Part shown: positions 8,597-21,567 of the stretch, in pieces
How the letters are laid out: each line of letters opens with the position of its first letter
How positions within the stretch are numbered: position 1 is the first letter of the stretch
Source: Polyangium jinanense
Lineage (GTDB): Bacteria; Myxococcota; Polyangia; Polyangiales; Polyangiaceae
Length of the DNA stretch: 64,000 nucleotides
Direction of reading: 5' to 3'
NCBI RefSeq assembly: GCF_028435365.1
Contig: NZ_JAGTJJ010000022.1
Location: forward strand, 1-64,000
Made by a program: the position numbers and the translations under genes
The notes under the pieces: generated by a model
Databases searched by the model: none
What the model was told of the DNA's origin: nothing
What the model saw: only the letters and a program-made list of their open reading frames with translations

Positions 8597-8732
8597 GGCC
8601 GGCCGGTGTAGCCGACAATGGCCCGCGCGAAAAGTCGTTGCCCCACCCCGCCCGAGCTCGCCCCCCTGCGCGGCCAAGGCCTGGCACCGATCTGGCACGT
8701 TCTTCCCGGACAAAAACGCAGAGGAGTGCCCC

Positions 8733-9644
8733 ATGTCCCTCGATCGATACCGTCGCCCCCGGTTGATCGTCCTCCACCCCCGGTCCACCACCTACGAGGC
8801 CGCCCGTGCCATGGCCGACAACCACGTCGGCGCCGTCCTCGTCGTCGAGGATCAGCGCCTCGTCGGCATCGCAACCGACCGCGATCTCGCCCTGGACGTC
8901 GTGGCCGCCGGCCTCGACCCGCGCACCACGTTCCTGCGCGACGTCATGAGCGACGAGGTCACCCCCGTGGACATCGACGACACCATCCAGGACGTCATTC
9001 GCGTGATGCGCACGCACGCCTGCCGTCGCGTCCCCGTGCTCGAAGAGGGCCGGCCCGTCGGCATCGTCTCGCTCGACGATCTCCTCATCGAGCGCGCCGT
9101 CGATCTCGACACCGCCCGCTCGATCATCACCGCGCAGCTCGAGGTCGCCGCGCGCTTCAAGCCAGCCGGCGCGACGAGCCCCGGGGCCGTGCCGCAAGGC
9201 CGCGGCGGCGAACGCGCTCGCCAGCGCCGCGCTGCGCGCGCGGAAAACACCTACGGGCGCCTCCTGCACGCCTGCATGCGCCAGACGGGCCTCGCCAAGC
9301 GCGAGCTGGCCGAGCGCGCGCTGCTCATCGTCCTCGGAAACCTCTGCAGCCGCCTCACCGAGGACGAGGCGCAACACCTGCTCGCGCAGCTCCCGTCGAA
9401 GCTCGTCCCGCAGCTCGACGCGACGATCGGCGGCTCGAACAAGAGCATCACGCCCGACACGATCGAAGCCGAGCTCCGCCGCGCCCTGCAGCTCTCGCCC
9501 GAGGCCGCGACGGACGTGCTCTACGCGACGTGCGAGGTCATCGCCGACAGCGTGTCCGCGGGCGAGATCGAGGACGTGCGCTCGGAGCTGCCGGCCGCGA
9601 TGAAGGACCTCTTCCCGCCGATGCCGTATCGCCGCGCGGGCTAG
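8733..9644 (+). CDS. CBS-domain pair fused to DUF2267
   Basis: 303 residues from ATG 8733 ([11 protein letters not shown]); the frame is open upstream but the sequence there lacks protein character. Residues about 1-60 and 65-125 are two CBS motifs ([55 protein letters not shown]), which together usually bind adenosine nucleotides. After a basic linker, residues about 165-300 match DUF2267 ([20 protein letters not shown], then [10 protein letters not shown]). Likely a soluble energy- or stress-sensing regulator. It is divergent from bioB across 136 bases. Its 3' end overlaps the convergent pilT-like gene by 4 bases. Confidence 0.88.
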   Translation: MSLDRYRRPRLIVLHPRSTTYEAARAMADNHVGAVLVVEDQRLVGIATDRDLALDVVAAGLDPRTTFLRDVMSDEVTPVDIDDTIQDVIRVMRTHACRRVPVLEEGRPVGIVSLDDLLIERAVDLDTARSIITAQLEVAARFKPAGATSPGAVPQGRGGERARQRRAARAENTYGRLLHACMRQTGLAKRELAERALLIVLGNLCSRLTEDEAQHLLAQLPSKLVPQLDATIGGSNKSITPDTIEAELRRALQLSPEAATDVLYATCEVIADSVSAGEIEDVRSELPAAMKDLFPPMPYRRAG

Positions 9645-10696
9645 AACTGCGTTGCGGTCCGCGCGACGTCCGCGTCCACGAGCCCCTCGGCGACAAGGCG
9701 CTCGATGTGCATCGCGAACGTCTGCATCCCGTAGGGCGTCACGCCCTTCTCCATCAGCTCGCGGAGCGACGGGTTTCCCTCGGGACGCTTGATCGCGGCG
9801 CGCACCGTGCCCGTCGCGACGAGCACCTCCGACGCGAGCACGAGCCCGCCGCCTTCACGCCGCGGCAGGAGGCGCTGCGCCACGATCCCCTGCAGACACT
9901 CGCTCAGCCGGTCGCGCGTCTCCTCTGGCATCGGGCTCATCGACAGGAGCCGACCCACGGTCCGGCCGACGTCGGGCGTGTGCAGCGACGAGAGCACGAG
10001 GTGCCCGGTCTCGGCCGCTTGCAGCACGACCTCCATCGTCGCCGCGTCGCGGATCTCGCCGACGAGCAGCACGTTCGGATCCTGCCGGAGCGCCGCGCGC
10101 ACGCCCGACGCGAACGACTCGGTGTCGCTTCCGACCTCGCGCTGGCTCACGGTCGCGCGGCCGCCTGCGTGGACGAACTCGATCGGGTCCTCGATGGTGA
10201 CGAGGTGCTTCGGGTACGTCTCGACGATGTGCGCGAGCATCGACGCGAGCGTCGTGGTCTTGCCTTGCCCCGCGGCGCCGACGACCAGCACGAGCCCGCG
10301 GCTCTTGTCGGCGAGCGCGCGCGCCGCGGGTGGCACGCCGAGCGCCTCGAACGCAGGGATCTTGCCGGGGATCACGCGCAGGACGAGCGAGATCGTCCCG
10401 CGCTGCAGGTAGACGTGGACGCGGAAGCGCCCGAGGCCTTCGATCTCGTAGGAGACATCGACCTCGCGGAGGGATCCGAGCGTGCCGAGGACCGAGGGCC
10501 GCCGGGCGAGGACGAGCCGGGCGACGGCCTCGGTGTCCTCGGGCGCGAGGGGTTCGGCGCGGAAGTAGACGATGTCCCCGTGGACCCGGGCCCCGGGCGG
10601 CTGCCCCACGCGCAGGTGGATGTCGCTCGCCTGGGCCGCTTGCGCCTTGGCCAGGATCTGGTGGAGGAACGCCTCGCTCGCGTAGGGAGTGGTCAC
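9641..10696 (-). CDS. PilT/PilU-type pilus retraction ATPase (orphan paralogue)
   Basis: 351 residues from GTG 10696 (VTTPYASEAFLHQIL); an in-frame ATG at 10843 would overlap the next gene by more than 110 bases and add a Gly/Arg-rich tail. PAS-like N-terminal domain with SDIHLRVGQPP. Walker A is GAAGQGKTTT (about 140-149; usually GPTGSGKST). Then TIEDPIEFVH (Asp box), VLLVGEIRD (Walker B), HLVLSSLHTPD (His box) and C-terminal LRELMEKG...MQTFAMHIERL. The family hexamer drives pilus disassembly in twitching motility. No pilus gene is next to it. The GAAGQ Walker A suggests a divergent copy, nearer PilU or a PilT paralogue. Confidence 0.9.
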   Translation of the reverse strand: MTTPYASEAFLHQILAKAQAAQASDIHLRVGQPPGARVHGDIVYFRAEPLAPEDTEAVARLVLARRPSVLGTLGSLREVDVSYEIEGLGRFRVHVYLQRGTISLVLRVIPGKIPAFEALGVPPAARALADKSRGLVLVVGAAGQGKTTTLASMLAHIVETYPKHLVTIEDPIEFVHAGGRATVSQREVGSDTESFASGVRAALRQDPNVLLVGEIRDAATMEVVLQAAETGHLVLSSLHTPDVGRTVGRLLSMSPMPEETRDRLSECLQGIVAQRLLPRREGGGLVLASEVLVATGTVRAAIKRPEGNPSLRELMEKGVTPYGMQTFAMHIERLVAEGLVDADVARTATQF

Positions 10697-10730
10697 GGGG
10701 GCGTCACGGTAACGCAAGTCGGCCGGGGCC

Positions 10731-12248
10731 TCACCCCCGCCGCCGCCTCCCCCAAAGCACCACCATCCCCGCCAAGAGCCCCCCGATCCACGCCGCGCCC
10801 GTCGTTCGTCCCGGCCCGACCGCGCACGCAACGCCGGCGGCATTCTCCTCGACGCTCACCGATTCCGCGTCCGCTTCCGCCTGCGCTCCCGCTTCCGCTT
10901 CCGCCTCCGCTTCCGCTTCCGCTTCCGCCTCCGCCTCTTCCTTGACGCCCCCGAGCCCTGCCCCCTCGTACGCGCCGATATCGATCGCCCCCGCCGCGGC
11001 CCGACCGAGCAGCCCCGCATCCGTCACGACCTTTTTTGCCGGCGGCACGAACAGCGGCGTCGCGAGCGGCGACGGGAAGGGATACCCTGCCGGGCTCGCC
11101 GGCACCGCGGCGCCCGCATCCCGAAGGGGACTATCCGCCGCCGGGCGCAGGTCGAACGCCGCGAGATCCGCGAATTTCGGGTTGCTCCCCTGGATCGTCC
11201 CCTGCCATTGCGACGGCACGGTGCTCCCCTGCGGCACCCAGTTGTTCTGGCCGCTGATCACCGCTTTGCCTGCCGCCCATGCCACGTCCGTGAGCTTCAG
11301 GATCGTGACCGCGCCTCCCCCGACCCGGTAAAACGCGTTGTTGTGCATCTCGATGCTCTCGATGCCCCAGAAAATCTCCACCACCGGCTTCGCGTTCTGC
11401 GGCAGGAGAAACGTATTGTTCACGAAGCGATATCGCCCGTTCGTCGACCCGCCTGTCGCGTCGCTCCCGATCCGCACCGTGTAAAACGTCCCCGTCTTGC
11501 GAAAGACGTTCCCCACGATGTCGCCGTCCTCGCGCGCCACGTCCTCGGCCTCGCCGTCCGGCGCCACGAGCTCGAGCTCCCGGTAATAGGCGCCCTCGAT
11601 CCAGTTGTAATAAATCTCGTTCCGCTCGGCCCGGCTCTTCACCGCGTGCCCGCCGAGGCCGTCGTGCACGAAACAATGCTGCATCCGGAACACGGCGCCG
11701 GGATGGCTGATCTCGTCCGTGTCCATGTAAATGGGGTGGCGCTTGTCGCCGAGGCCCGCCTTGTAGACCTCGACGTATTCGAGCGTCAGCGAGCCCGAGC
11801 CGTCCATCGCGCCGAGGATGCCGTGCGAGGGACAATCGTGGACCGCCGTGTCCCGGATCGTGACGTCGTGCCCGCGGTGAAAGACACAACGGGAGCTGCC
11901 GCCCACCACCTCGAAACCCTCGATCACGTAATGGTTCGCCCCGACCTCGAGCGTGTTCGTCCCGCCCGAGAGCACCGGGCGCTTGCCGGCCGCACGCACG
12001 CCCCGGATCGTGATCTTGTTCGAATCCGTGCCCGATTTCGTGAGCTTGACGTCGCCCGCGTACGTCGTGTTCCCGGAGACCTCCACCACGTCGCCCGGCT
12101 GCAAAAGCGACGCCACCACTTTCAGGCTCGCATAGGGTTTGCCCGGCCCGACCTGATATGTCGTGGCAAACGCGCTCGACGAAAAGAAGAGCGTCGCCCC
12201 GAAAACCCCCGCCACGGCCCCACGGTGAATGGTCCATCCGTTTACCAT
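10731..12248 (-). CDS. Secreted right-handed beta-helix protein with MYXO-CTERM-like anchor
   Basis: 505 residues from ATG 12248 (MVNGWTIHRGAVAGVF). Signal peptide ends near SSSAFATTYQV. The body (about 30-400) is a parallel beta-helix of the pectate-lyase/NosD type: PYASLKVVASLLQPGDVVEV, NKITIRGVRAAGKRPVLSG, YVIEGFEVVGGSSRC, VTIRDTAVHDCPSHGI, NIVGNVF-type repeats and NNTFLL. Then DIGAYEG, a Glu-Ala repeat about 20 residues long, and a C-terminus with Cys, a hydrophobic segment (AAWIGGLLAGMVVLW) and GRRRRG, a variant of the MYXO-CTERM signal for sorting to the cell surface. Probably binds or cleaves polysaccharide; catalytic residues not identified. Confidence 0.85.
   Translation of the reverse strand: MVNGWTIHRGAVAGVFGATLFFSSSAFATTYQVGPGKPYASLKVVASLLQPGDVVEVSGNTTYAGDVKLTKSGTDSNKITIRGVRAAGKRPVLSGGTNTLEVGANHYVIEGFEVVGGSSRCVFHRGHDVTIRDTAVHDCPSHGILGAMDGSGSLTLEYVEVYKAGLGDKRHPIYMDTDEISHPGAVFRMQHCFVHDGLGGHAVKSRAERNEIYYNWIEGAYYRELELVAPDGEAEDVAREDGDIVGNVFRKTGTFYTVRIGSDATGGSTNGRYRFVNNTFLLPQNAKPVVEIFWGIESIEMHNNAFYRVGGGAVTILKLTDVAWAAGKAVISGQNNWVPQGSTVPSQWQGTIQGSNPKFADLAAFDLRPAADSPLRDAGAAVPASPAGYPFPSPLATPLFVPPAKKVVTDAGLLGRAAAGAIDIGAYEGAGLGGVKEEAEAEAEAEAEAEAEAGAQAEADAESVSVEENAAGVACAVGPGRTTGAAWIGGLLAGMVVLWGRRRRG
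10862..10940. repeat. Hexanucleotide repeat coding for a Glu-Ala tract
   Basis: Imperfect tandem copies of GCTTCC/GCCTCC (plus-strand view) inside the 3' part of the beta-helix gene. They encode a run of alternating Glu and Ala between the beta-helix and the C-terminal anchor, likely a rigid charged spacer. The unit is six bases, so changes in copy number would keep the frame. Confidence 0.85.
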
Positions 12249-12401
12249 GAACGGAGCTTCACCCGGCCCACGTGGTGCACTCAAGCAATACCAGCACCCA
12301 TATCGGGCCACGAGCTGCCAGAAATGTGCTTGACCAACGAAATGGGAAGCCCGACTGGCGCGCCAAACCTTGGCGCTCCCGATGTTCCACCTTTTTCCAG
12401 G

Positions 12402-13037
12402 TCAGGGCGGATCAAGCTCGCTCGGGATTTTCGCCGGGTCGACGAGCTTTTTTTCCGCGAGCGCCCGCGCCGCCGAGACCGCGAGCGCCCGGTGATCCCG
12501 CGGAAGCGCGGTGTTCGTCGCGATCGTGAGCACCGCCGCGGCCGCCTCCGCGGCGCCCTCCGGATCGAGCGGCTCCCGCGCGGTCGCAGGCCGGCCCGCC
12601 ACGCCGAGGAGAGCTTCGAGCGTGGGCCCACGCTCCTCGTCCGTGGCCGCGAGCGCCCGCTTCCCGAGCGCGCCAAGCGCGAGATCCGCGTCGTCCGCGA
12701 GCGGCAAGGCGAGCAGCGCCGTCTTCGTGATCGCCCCGCCGTCCCCGAGCGCCTCCACGAGCCCCGCCGCACCGAGCGCATCCGCAAGCCCCCCGAGCCC
12801 CGCCGGATCCTCATCCATCGCCCGCTGCCACCGCGGATCGTCGAGTCGCACGCTCCTCCGCGGCGGCGCGTTCGCCGAAGCCGGCGCCCCCGACGCCGCC
12901 GCCGCCTCGTTCGATCCCGACGAACCCCCCGACGGCGAAGAGACCTCCGACGGCGCGGATCCGCGGCTGCACGCGGCGAGAGTCGCCACGAAAAGCACGG
13001 TCCACGTTCTCCTCGGGCGCGCGTTCGAGTCCAGCAT
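12402..13037 (-). CDS. Putative lipoprotein, helical, Ala/Leu-rich
   Basis: 211 residues. Signal peptide with lipobox TLAAC (Cys23) followed by a Ser/Gly/Ala spacer to about residue 58. The mature part is Ala/Leu-rich and helical, with repeated blocks such as LGGLADALGAAGLVEALGDG and LALGALGKRALAATDEERG. These read like HEAT-like or Armadillo-like helical repeats. No catalytic motif. The 152 bases between its end... neighbouring beta-helix gene start hold no obvious terminator. Function unknown; outer-membrane localisation inferred from the lipobox. Confidence 0.75.
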   Translation of the reverse strand: MLDSNARPRRTWTVLFVATLAACSRGSAPSEVSSPSGGSSGSNEAAAASGAPASANAPPRRSVRLDDPRWQRAMDEDPAGLGGLADALGAAGLVEALGDGGAITKTALLALPLADDADLALGALGKRALAATDEERGPTLEALLGVAGRPATAREPLDPEGAAEAAAAVLTIATNTALPRDHRALAVSAARALAEKKLVDPAKIPSELDPP

Positions 13038-13097
13038 GGCCCCGGCGGCTTACCGCGCCTCGACGGCTCTGCCAAGCGTCCCCGTCGGGGAGGTCGG

Positions 13098-13736
13098 TCA
13101 GTTACGCGCCCGCTTCGGCGAATACACTTCCCGATTCCGCGCGTCGGCGATCCCGAGGAGCGTGTCGCCGTCGAATCGCGCGATGTACCCAACGGGCAGC
13201 GCCAGCACATCGAGCAGCCGCTCGCGGCCGAGACGCACGAGCCCACAACTCATGAAGCCCGCGAGCTCCTCGGCCGACGGTTTTCCCTTGGCATCCGCGC
13301 GGCCCATGTACCAGCCCGAGGCCCCGCCCTTCGCGACCCCTGTCCGGTGCAGAACCACCTCGCGGGCGCGCAGGGCCGCGCGATCCGCGACGATCTTGTC
13401 GTCGAAGCGGCACCCCTCGGGCTTGACGCCGAGCATCTTCACGAGCCCGACCTGCCGCGCCACGACGCGCAGCGACGCCGACACGTCGGACCGAAATTGC
13501 CGCGGATCCTCGTCGAAGTCGGGCTCGCACGCGAGGAGCTGGCCCTCGCGCCGCTCGAGCCGGTAGGCGGCCCAGCCGAACACGACCACCGCGCCTTCGA
13601 GCCCCGGCTTTCGTCCGGCGAGCGGGCCGAACCCCCGCTCGATCATCGTGCGCGCTTCGTGCGCCTGCTCCGGCGCGCACCGGGCCACGACCGTCTCGCC
13701 TGCGATCTTCGCCGTGACCTCGAGATAACGTCCCAC
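13098..13736 (-). CDS. Hypothetical protein, possibly Imm33/DUF2185-like
   Basis: 212 residues from GTG 13736, chosen because GGAGGG sits about 6 bases upstream; longer in-frame starts cross an Arg-rich stretch and overlap the divergent gene's 5' end. Soluble, no signal. The C-terminal half has a GWYMG ... LALPVGYIARFDGD pattern that recalls the Imm33 (DUF2185) family of immunity-type proteins. The N-terminal half (EVTAKIAGETVVARCAPEQA, AVVVFGWAAYRLERREGQLL) looks like a small alpha/beta domain. The resemblance is by eye and could be chance. No toxin gene is adjacent. Confidence 0.65.
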   Translation of the reverse strand: MGRYLEVTAKIAGETVVARCAPEQAHEARTMIERGFGPLAGRKPGLEGAVVVFGWAAYRLERREGQLLACEPDFDEDPRQFRSDVSASLRVVARQVGLVKMLGVKPEGCRFDDKIVADRAALRAREVVLHRTGVAKGGASGWYMGRADAKGKPSAEELAGFMSCGLVRLGRERLLDVLALPVGYIARFDGDTLLGIADARNREVYSPKRARN

Positions 13737-13891
13737 CGGATCCCTCCGCGTCCCTTCGAGCGGCGCGAGTCTGCGCCTCCCACGGTCCGCTCCGCAAGCC
13801 CGGCGAGGCCTCGATCGGCAGTCTTTCGCCGCCGCGCTCGCTCGATCGTCCAGCCGAACCAGCCGCGCGCATGGCAAGGTGGGGCCGCCGA

Positions 13892-14674
13892 ATGCTCTAT
13901 CCGATCGTCCTCACGCTCCACTCCTGGCTTCGCTGGATCGTCCTCGGGCTCGGCCTCGGCGCCGCCGTCGCGTCGGCCCGCGCGCGTGGGCGATCCGGCA
14001 CGTACGAGCGTTTCCACGACCGGCTCGGCCTCTTCTTCGTCGCCGCGCTCGACCTCCAGATCACGCTCGGGCTCGTGATGTACCTGTGGTTGAGCCCCAT
14101 GACGCGCCTCGCGTTCCAGGATCCCGGCGGCGCGATGCGCTCTTCGGCGCTCCGATTTTTCCTCGTGGAGCACGTGTTCTCGATGGTGCTCGCGCTCGCC
14201 TGCGCCCACGTCGGCCGCGTGCGTGTGCGGCGAAGCGGGAACGACGCGGACAAACACAAGCGCGCGGCGTGGGGCGCGGGGCTTGCCGTCGTGTGTATTC
14301 TCGTGGGGATCCCCTGGCCGTTTATGCCTTATGCCCGCCCTCTCGCGCGGCTCTCGATGGAAGAAGCGCCCCGACAGGAGCTTTCGGGCGCGGCGCTCGA
14401 AGAGACGCGCAAGCTCTACGAGTCCCGATGCGGCCCGTGCCACGGTGCGAACGGGCGCGGCGATGGTCCGGCCGCGGTGAACCTCGTCCCGCGGCCGCGT
14501 GATTTCGGCGATCCGGAATGGCAACGCGGGACGAACGACGAATCGATCGAGCGGATCATCCGCCAGGGCGGCCGCCCCATGGGCAAGAGCATGATGATGC
14601 CCGCGAACCCGGATCTCGACGAGGCGACCGTGAAAGCCCTCCGCGCCTACGTCCGCCGCATGGCCCGCGACTGA
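13892..14674 (+). CDS. Membrane-bound cytochrome c-type protein
   Basis: 260 residues from ATG 13892 (MLYPIVLTLHSWLRW); an ATG at 13871 would add seven residues. Four membrane segments fill residues 1-140 (WLRWIVLGLGLGAAVAS, LGLFFVAALDLQITLGLVMY, LVEHVFSMVLALACAHV, AAWGAGLAVVCILVGIPWPF) with His residues that could ligate heme b. A c-type heme domain follows: YESRCGPCHGANGRGDGPAA (CxxCH near residue 180) and distal Met candidates in RPMGKSMMMPANPDL. It likely passes electrons on the periplasmic side. Convergent with the desaturase gene across repeat copy A. Confidence 0.87.
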   Translation: MLYPIVLTLHSWLRWIVLGLGLGAAVASARARGRSGTYERFHDRLGLFFVAALDLQITLGLVMYLWLSPMTRLAFQDPGGAMRSSALRFFLVEHVFSMVLALACAHVGRVRVRRSGNDADKHKRAAWGAGLAVVCILVGIPWPFMPYARPLARLSMEEAPRQELSGAALEETRKLYESRCGPCHGANGRGDGPAAVNLVPRPRDFGDPEWQRGTNDESIERIIRQGGRPMGKSMMMPANPDLDEATVKALRAYVRRMARD

Positions 14675-14700
14675 GCATGGGTCTCATGTCGAAGCCGCTG

Positions 14701-15010
14701 CGCTGGGGCGTTGCCCCAGGCCCCAGCAGGGGCTATCCGCCCCTGCACCCGGACCAGCGCAAGCGCTGGACCCGGGGTCGATGAACTGCGCATCGCGCAG
14801 TTCATCGAACAGGCCGAGGCAAGACCAGCGAAGGCCCTGCCAATCAAGACCGCTGCGACCGGCAACGGCGTCCCTGGTCTTGCACCGGCCTTTGGGAAGA
14901 ACTGCGCATCGCGCAGTTCTTCCCCAAATGGTCCAGGGCTTGCCCTGGTCCGGGTCGAGGGGCGGACAGCCCCCGCGGGGCCCGGGGCGGCGCCCCGGCG
15001 CGGCGGCCCC
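14701..15010. repeat. Dispersed nested-palindrome element, copy A (complete)
   Basis: Fills the 339-base gap between two convergent genes. The left arm holds, in order, hairpins TGGGGCGTTGCCCCA, CAGGGGC/GCCCCTG, CCAGCGCAAGCGCTGG, and TCGATGAACTGCGC-ATC-GCGCAGTTCATCGA (14778-14808; 14-bp stem, 3-base loop). The centre has CAAGACC/GGTCTTG blocks. The right arm repeats these units in inverted order: AAGAACTGCGC-ATC-GCGCAGTTCTT (14896-14922), GTCCAGGGCTTGCCCTGGTCC, GAGGGGCGGACAGCCCC, and a GC-rich terminus ending in CGGCGGCCCC. The whole is one large imperfect inverted repeat made of small hairpins. No open frame with protein character is inside. Confidence 0.9.
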
Positions 15011-15013
15011 AAG

Positions 15014-16015
15014 TCAGGCCGGCTCTGCCACTTCCGCCGGGGGTGCGTCCTTCGGGTACGGCACCATCTTGCCGGCCTGCGGGTCCCAGAGCTTCAGCGA
15101 GAAGCAATGCAGGATGTCGCGCGGCGACAGACTCGTCTGCGGCTCGACCTGGAGCTCGGGGATCGCGGCCATCGCCTCGCGCAGCCGGTAGAACGGGATC
15201 GCCGCGTTCAGGTGGTGCACGTGGTGATAGCCGATGTCGCCCGTGAAATAACTCATGATGGGCCCGCAGCGCATGAAGCTCGACGACTCCACGGCCGCGC
15301 GCGCGAACGTCCAGGTTTGCCGCGGCTGCATGTGCACGCCCGGGAAGTTGTGCTGCGCATAAAAGAGATACGAGCCGAGCGCGCAGGCGATGAACAGCGG
15401 GCCCACGAGCACGAGCAGCGTCATCTCCCAGCCGAAGAAATACGTGATCGTCGTGACGAGCGCCGCGTGCAGCACGAGCGCCGCCGCCGAATCCCAGTTC
15501 TCCTTCGGATTCCGCAGGAACGCCGAGATGCACATCCCGCCGAGGAAGATCGTCACGTACCCGAAGAGGATCGTCAGCGGATGGCGAGCGAGCGCATACG
15601 CGATGCGCTTGCCGCGCGGCGCCCGCTTCCACATCTCCACCGTCATCACCGGATACGAGCCGATCTGCGCGCCCACGATCTTCGCCGTGTGCGCGTGGTG
15701 GTAGTTGTGCGTCTGCCGCCAGACCCGCGGCGGCGTCAGCACGAGCGCGCCGTAGAGGCCGAAGATCACGCTGCCGACCTTGGACTTGCGCAGGAGCGCG
15801 CCGTGCTGGAAGTCGTGCGCGAGAATGAACGCGCGCACGATCACGAGGCCCTCGATCACGCTGCCGAAGATCCGGAGCGGTTTGTACGGCGCGACCGCGG
15901 CCACGGCCGTCGCGAGCGCGAGGACCGCGAAGGTCGACGCGACGTGGTAGACGCTGCGGGCCCGATCCTCGGAGGCAAAGGGCCGCGTGACGGCGACGAG
16001 CTCGTTTCCCTGCAT
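15014..16015 (-). CDS. Fatty-acid desaturase (membrane di-iron)
   Basis: 333 residues from ATG 16015 (MQGNELVAVTRPFASED). All three histidine boxes of the acyl-lipid desaturase family are present: HDFQH (67-71), HNYHH (103-107) and HHVHH (about 263-267). Hydrophobic segments lie before the first box (STFAVLALATAVAAVA), around residue 85 (IFGLYGALVL), near 145-165 (LTILFGYVTIFLGGMC) and near 185-215. The enzyme uses O2 and reduced electron carrier to place a double bond in membrane fatty acyl chains. The same frame stays open far upstream, antisense to the SEL1 gene, but that part is not protein-like. The C-terminus abuts repeat copy A. Confidence 0.94.
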   Translation of the reverse strand: MQGNELVAVTRPFASEDRARSVYHVASTFAVLALATAVAAVAPYKPLRIFGSVIEGLVIVRAFILAHDFQHGALLRKSKVGSVIFGLYGALVLTPPRVWRQTHNYHHAHTAKIVGAQIGSYPVMTVEMWKRAPRGKRIAYALARHPLTILFGYVTIFLGGMCISAFLRNPKENWDSAAALVLHAALVTTITYFFGWEMTLLVLVGPLFIACALGSYLFYAQHNFPGVHMQPRQTWTFARAAVESSSFMRCGPIMSYFTGDIGYHHVHHLNAAIPFYRLREAMAAIPELQVEPQTSLSPRDILHCFSLKLWDPQAGKMVPYPKDAPPAEVAEPA

Positions 16016-16186
16016 GGTCCGCAAAGATGGCCGGTGGAATCCGGGCGAAGAAGAAGCTTTGGTGCGCGTGCTCTTATCCAACCTCGCGCGCCGTGGCAAG
16101 GTCCGCAAGGGCTTCTTGGCTGCGCAAAAAGCTACGCGCCGAGCCTCTTGGATCCCGGACGCCTTTGGACTAGCCCCGAGCCCGTC

Positions 16187-17464
16187 ATGCGCTCTGCCCT
16201 CCTCGCCCTCCCCGCCGCGCTGCTCCTCGGCTGCGCGACGCAGGCGGTCCCGAAGCCGGACGATCCGGCCGCCCTGGCCGCCGCGACGCCCCAGACGCTC
16301 CGCGCGCGTTGCCTCGAGGGCGACGGGCCGAGCTGCACCGAGCTCGGCATCCGCGTCGAGCGAGGAATGCGGAGCGGCCGCGAGACCGCCGCCTCGTTCT
16401 ACGAAAAAGGCTGCGACTACGGCGACGCGAACGGCTGCAACGACCTCGGCTGGCTCCTGCACAATGGCAAAGGCGTCCCCGTCGATCTGGCGCGCGCCGG
16501 GCACGTCTATGCGCGTGGGTGCGACCTCGGCAGCGCCCGGGCCTGCACGAACCTCGGCAACCTCTACGAGGACGGACTCGGCGTGCCCATGGATGTCTTC
16601 AAGGCGCGCGAGCTTTACCGCAAGGCGTGTGAGCTCGGCTTCGGTGTCGGCTGCCGCAACGAGGGCCTGCTCCTCGAAAACGGCTACGGGGGTCTCACCC
16701 CCGCGTCTCCCGAGAGCGCGCGCGTGGCCTACGATCGCGGCTGCAGCCTCGGCGACGCCGGCGCGTGCGTGAACCTCGGCAACCTCGTCCGCGAGGGGCG
16801 CGGCGGCCCCGTCGACTTCGCCCGCGCGCACGAGGTCTTCACGCAGGCCTGCCGCGACGGCGATCTGCTCGGCTGCAACAACCTCGGATTCCTCTACGAC
16901 AAGGGGCTCGGGGTCGCGCCGGACATGTGCAAGGCCGTCGCCGAGTACAAGCACGCCTGCGCGGGCGGCGAGCCGCTCGGGTGCACGAACCTCGGCAATG
17001 CCTACGACGAAGGCGCCTGCCTGCCCAAGGACGTGCGCCGAGGCCTCGCCCTGCACACCCGCGCCTGCGATCAGAAAGAGCCCCTCGGCTGCAACAACCT
17101 CGCCGTCTTCCTGGAGCGCGGCGAGGAGGTCCGGCGGGATCTGAACCGAGCGATCGAGCTCTACCACTTCGCCTGCGACAAGAAGGAGCCGCTCGCCTGC
17201 TCCAACCTCGCCCGCATGTACGAGCACGGAGAGCTGCTCCCGCGGAACCTCGACCTCGCCGCGAGGTACCACCGGATCGCCTGCGAGAGGGCCCATGGCA
17301 AGTCCTGCGCGGCCCTCGCTCGGATGCACCACGAGAGCCTGGGTCGCCTCGCGCCGGACCCGGACGAGGAGCGCAGGCTACGCGCACGCGCCTGCCAGCA
17401 GGGATACGTCGAGGCTTGCGAGAAAGCGGGGACCACACCGCCGGAAAATCCGTCTCCGCGGTGA
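16187..17464 (+). CDS. SEL1-repeat lipoprotein, cysteine-rich
   Basis: 425 residues from ATG 16187. Lipobox LLLGC at Cys16, then a short spacer. The rest is about ten SEL1/TPR-like units of about 36 residues with a strict pattern such as ACTNLGNLYEDGLGV and GCNNLGFLYDKGLGV, each carrying a pair of Cys spaced about seven residues apart that likely form disulfides, as in Hcp (Helicobacter cysteine-rich) proteins. Such solenoids bind proteins in the periplasm or on the surface. It is divergent from the desaturase and 53 bases upstream of the kinase gene on the same strand. Confidence 0.92.
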   Translation: MRSALLALPAALLLGCATQAVPKPDDPAALAAATPQTLRARCLEGDGPSCTELGIRVERGMRSGRETAASFYEKGCDYGDANGCNDLGWLLHNGKGVPVDLARAGHVYARGCDLGSARACTNLGNLYEDGLGVPMDVFKARELYRKACELGFGVGCRNEGLLLENGYGGLTPASPESARVAYDRGCSLGDAGACVNLGNLVREGRGGPVDFARAHEVFTQACRDGDLLGCNNLGFLYDKGLGVAPDMCKAVAEYKHACAGGEPLGCTNLGNAYDEGACLPKDVRRGLALHTRACDQKEPLGCNNLAVFLERGEEVRRDLNRAIELYHFACDKKEPLACSNLARMYEHGELLPRNLDLAARYHRIACERAHGKSCAALARMHHESLGRLAPDPDEERRLRARACQQGYVEACEKAGTTPPENPSPR

Positions 17465-17517
17465 AGCAACCCGCGTCCCCCTTGCGCTCCTCCCCCACCG
17501 CTGGTGCATCCTCGTAA

Positions 17518-21547
<4,030 letters not shown>

Positions 21548-21567
<20 letters not shown>

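Noticed and set aside
8618..10945. Long plus-strand frame across the CBS and PilT genes
   Set aside because: Shadow frame; Arg-rich, no motif, while both annotated proteins have complete family signatures.
15014..17332. Desaturase with a 440-residue N-terminal extension
   Set aside because: The extension is antisense to the SEL1-repeat gene, has no family character and contains a good desaturase ATG at 16015. It reflects GC-rich antisense openness.
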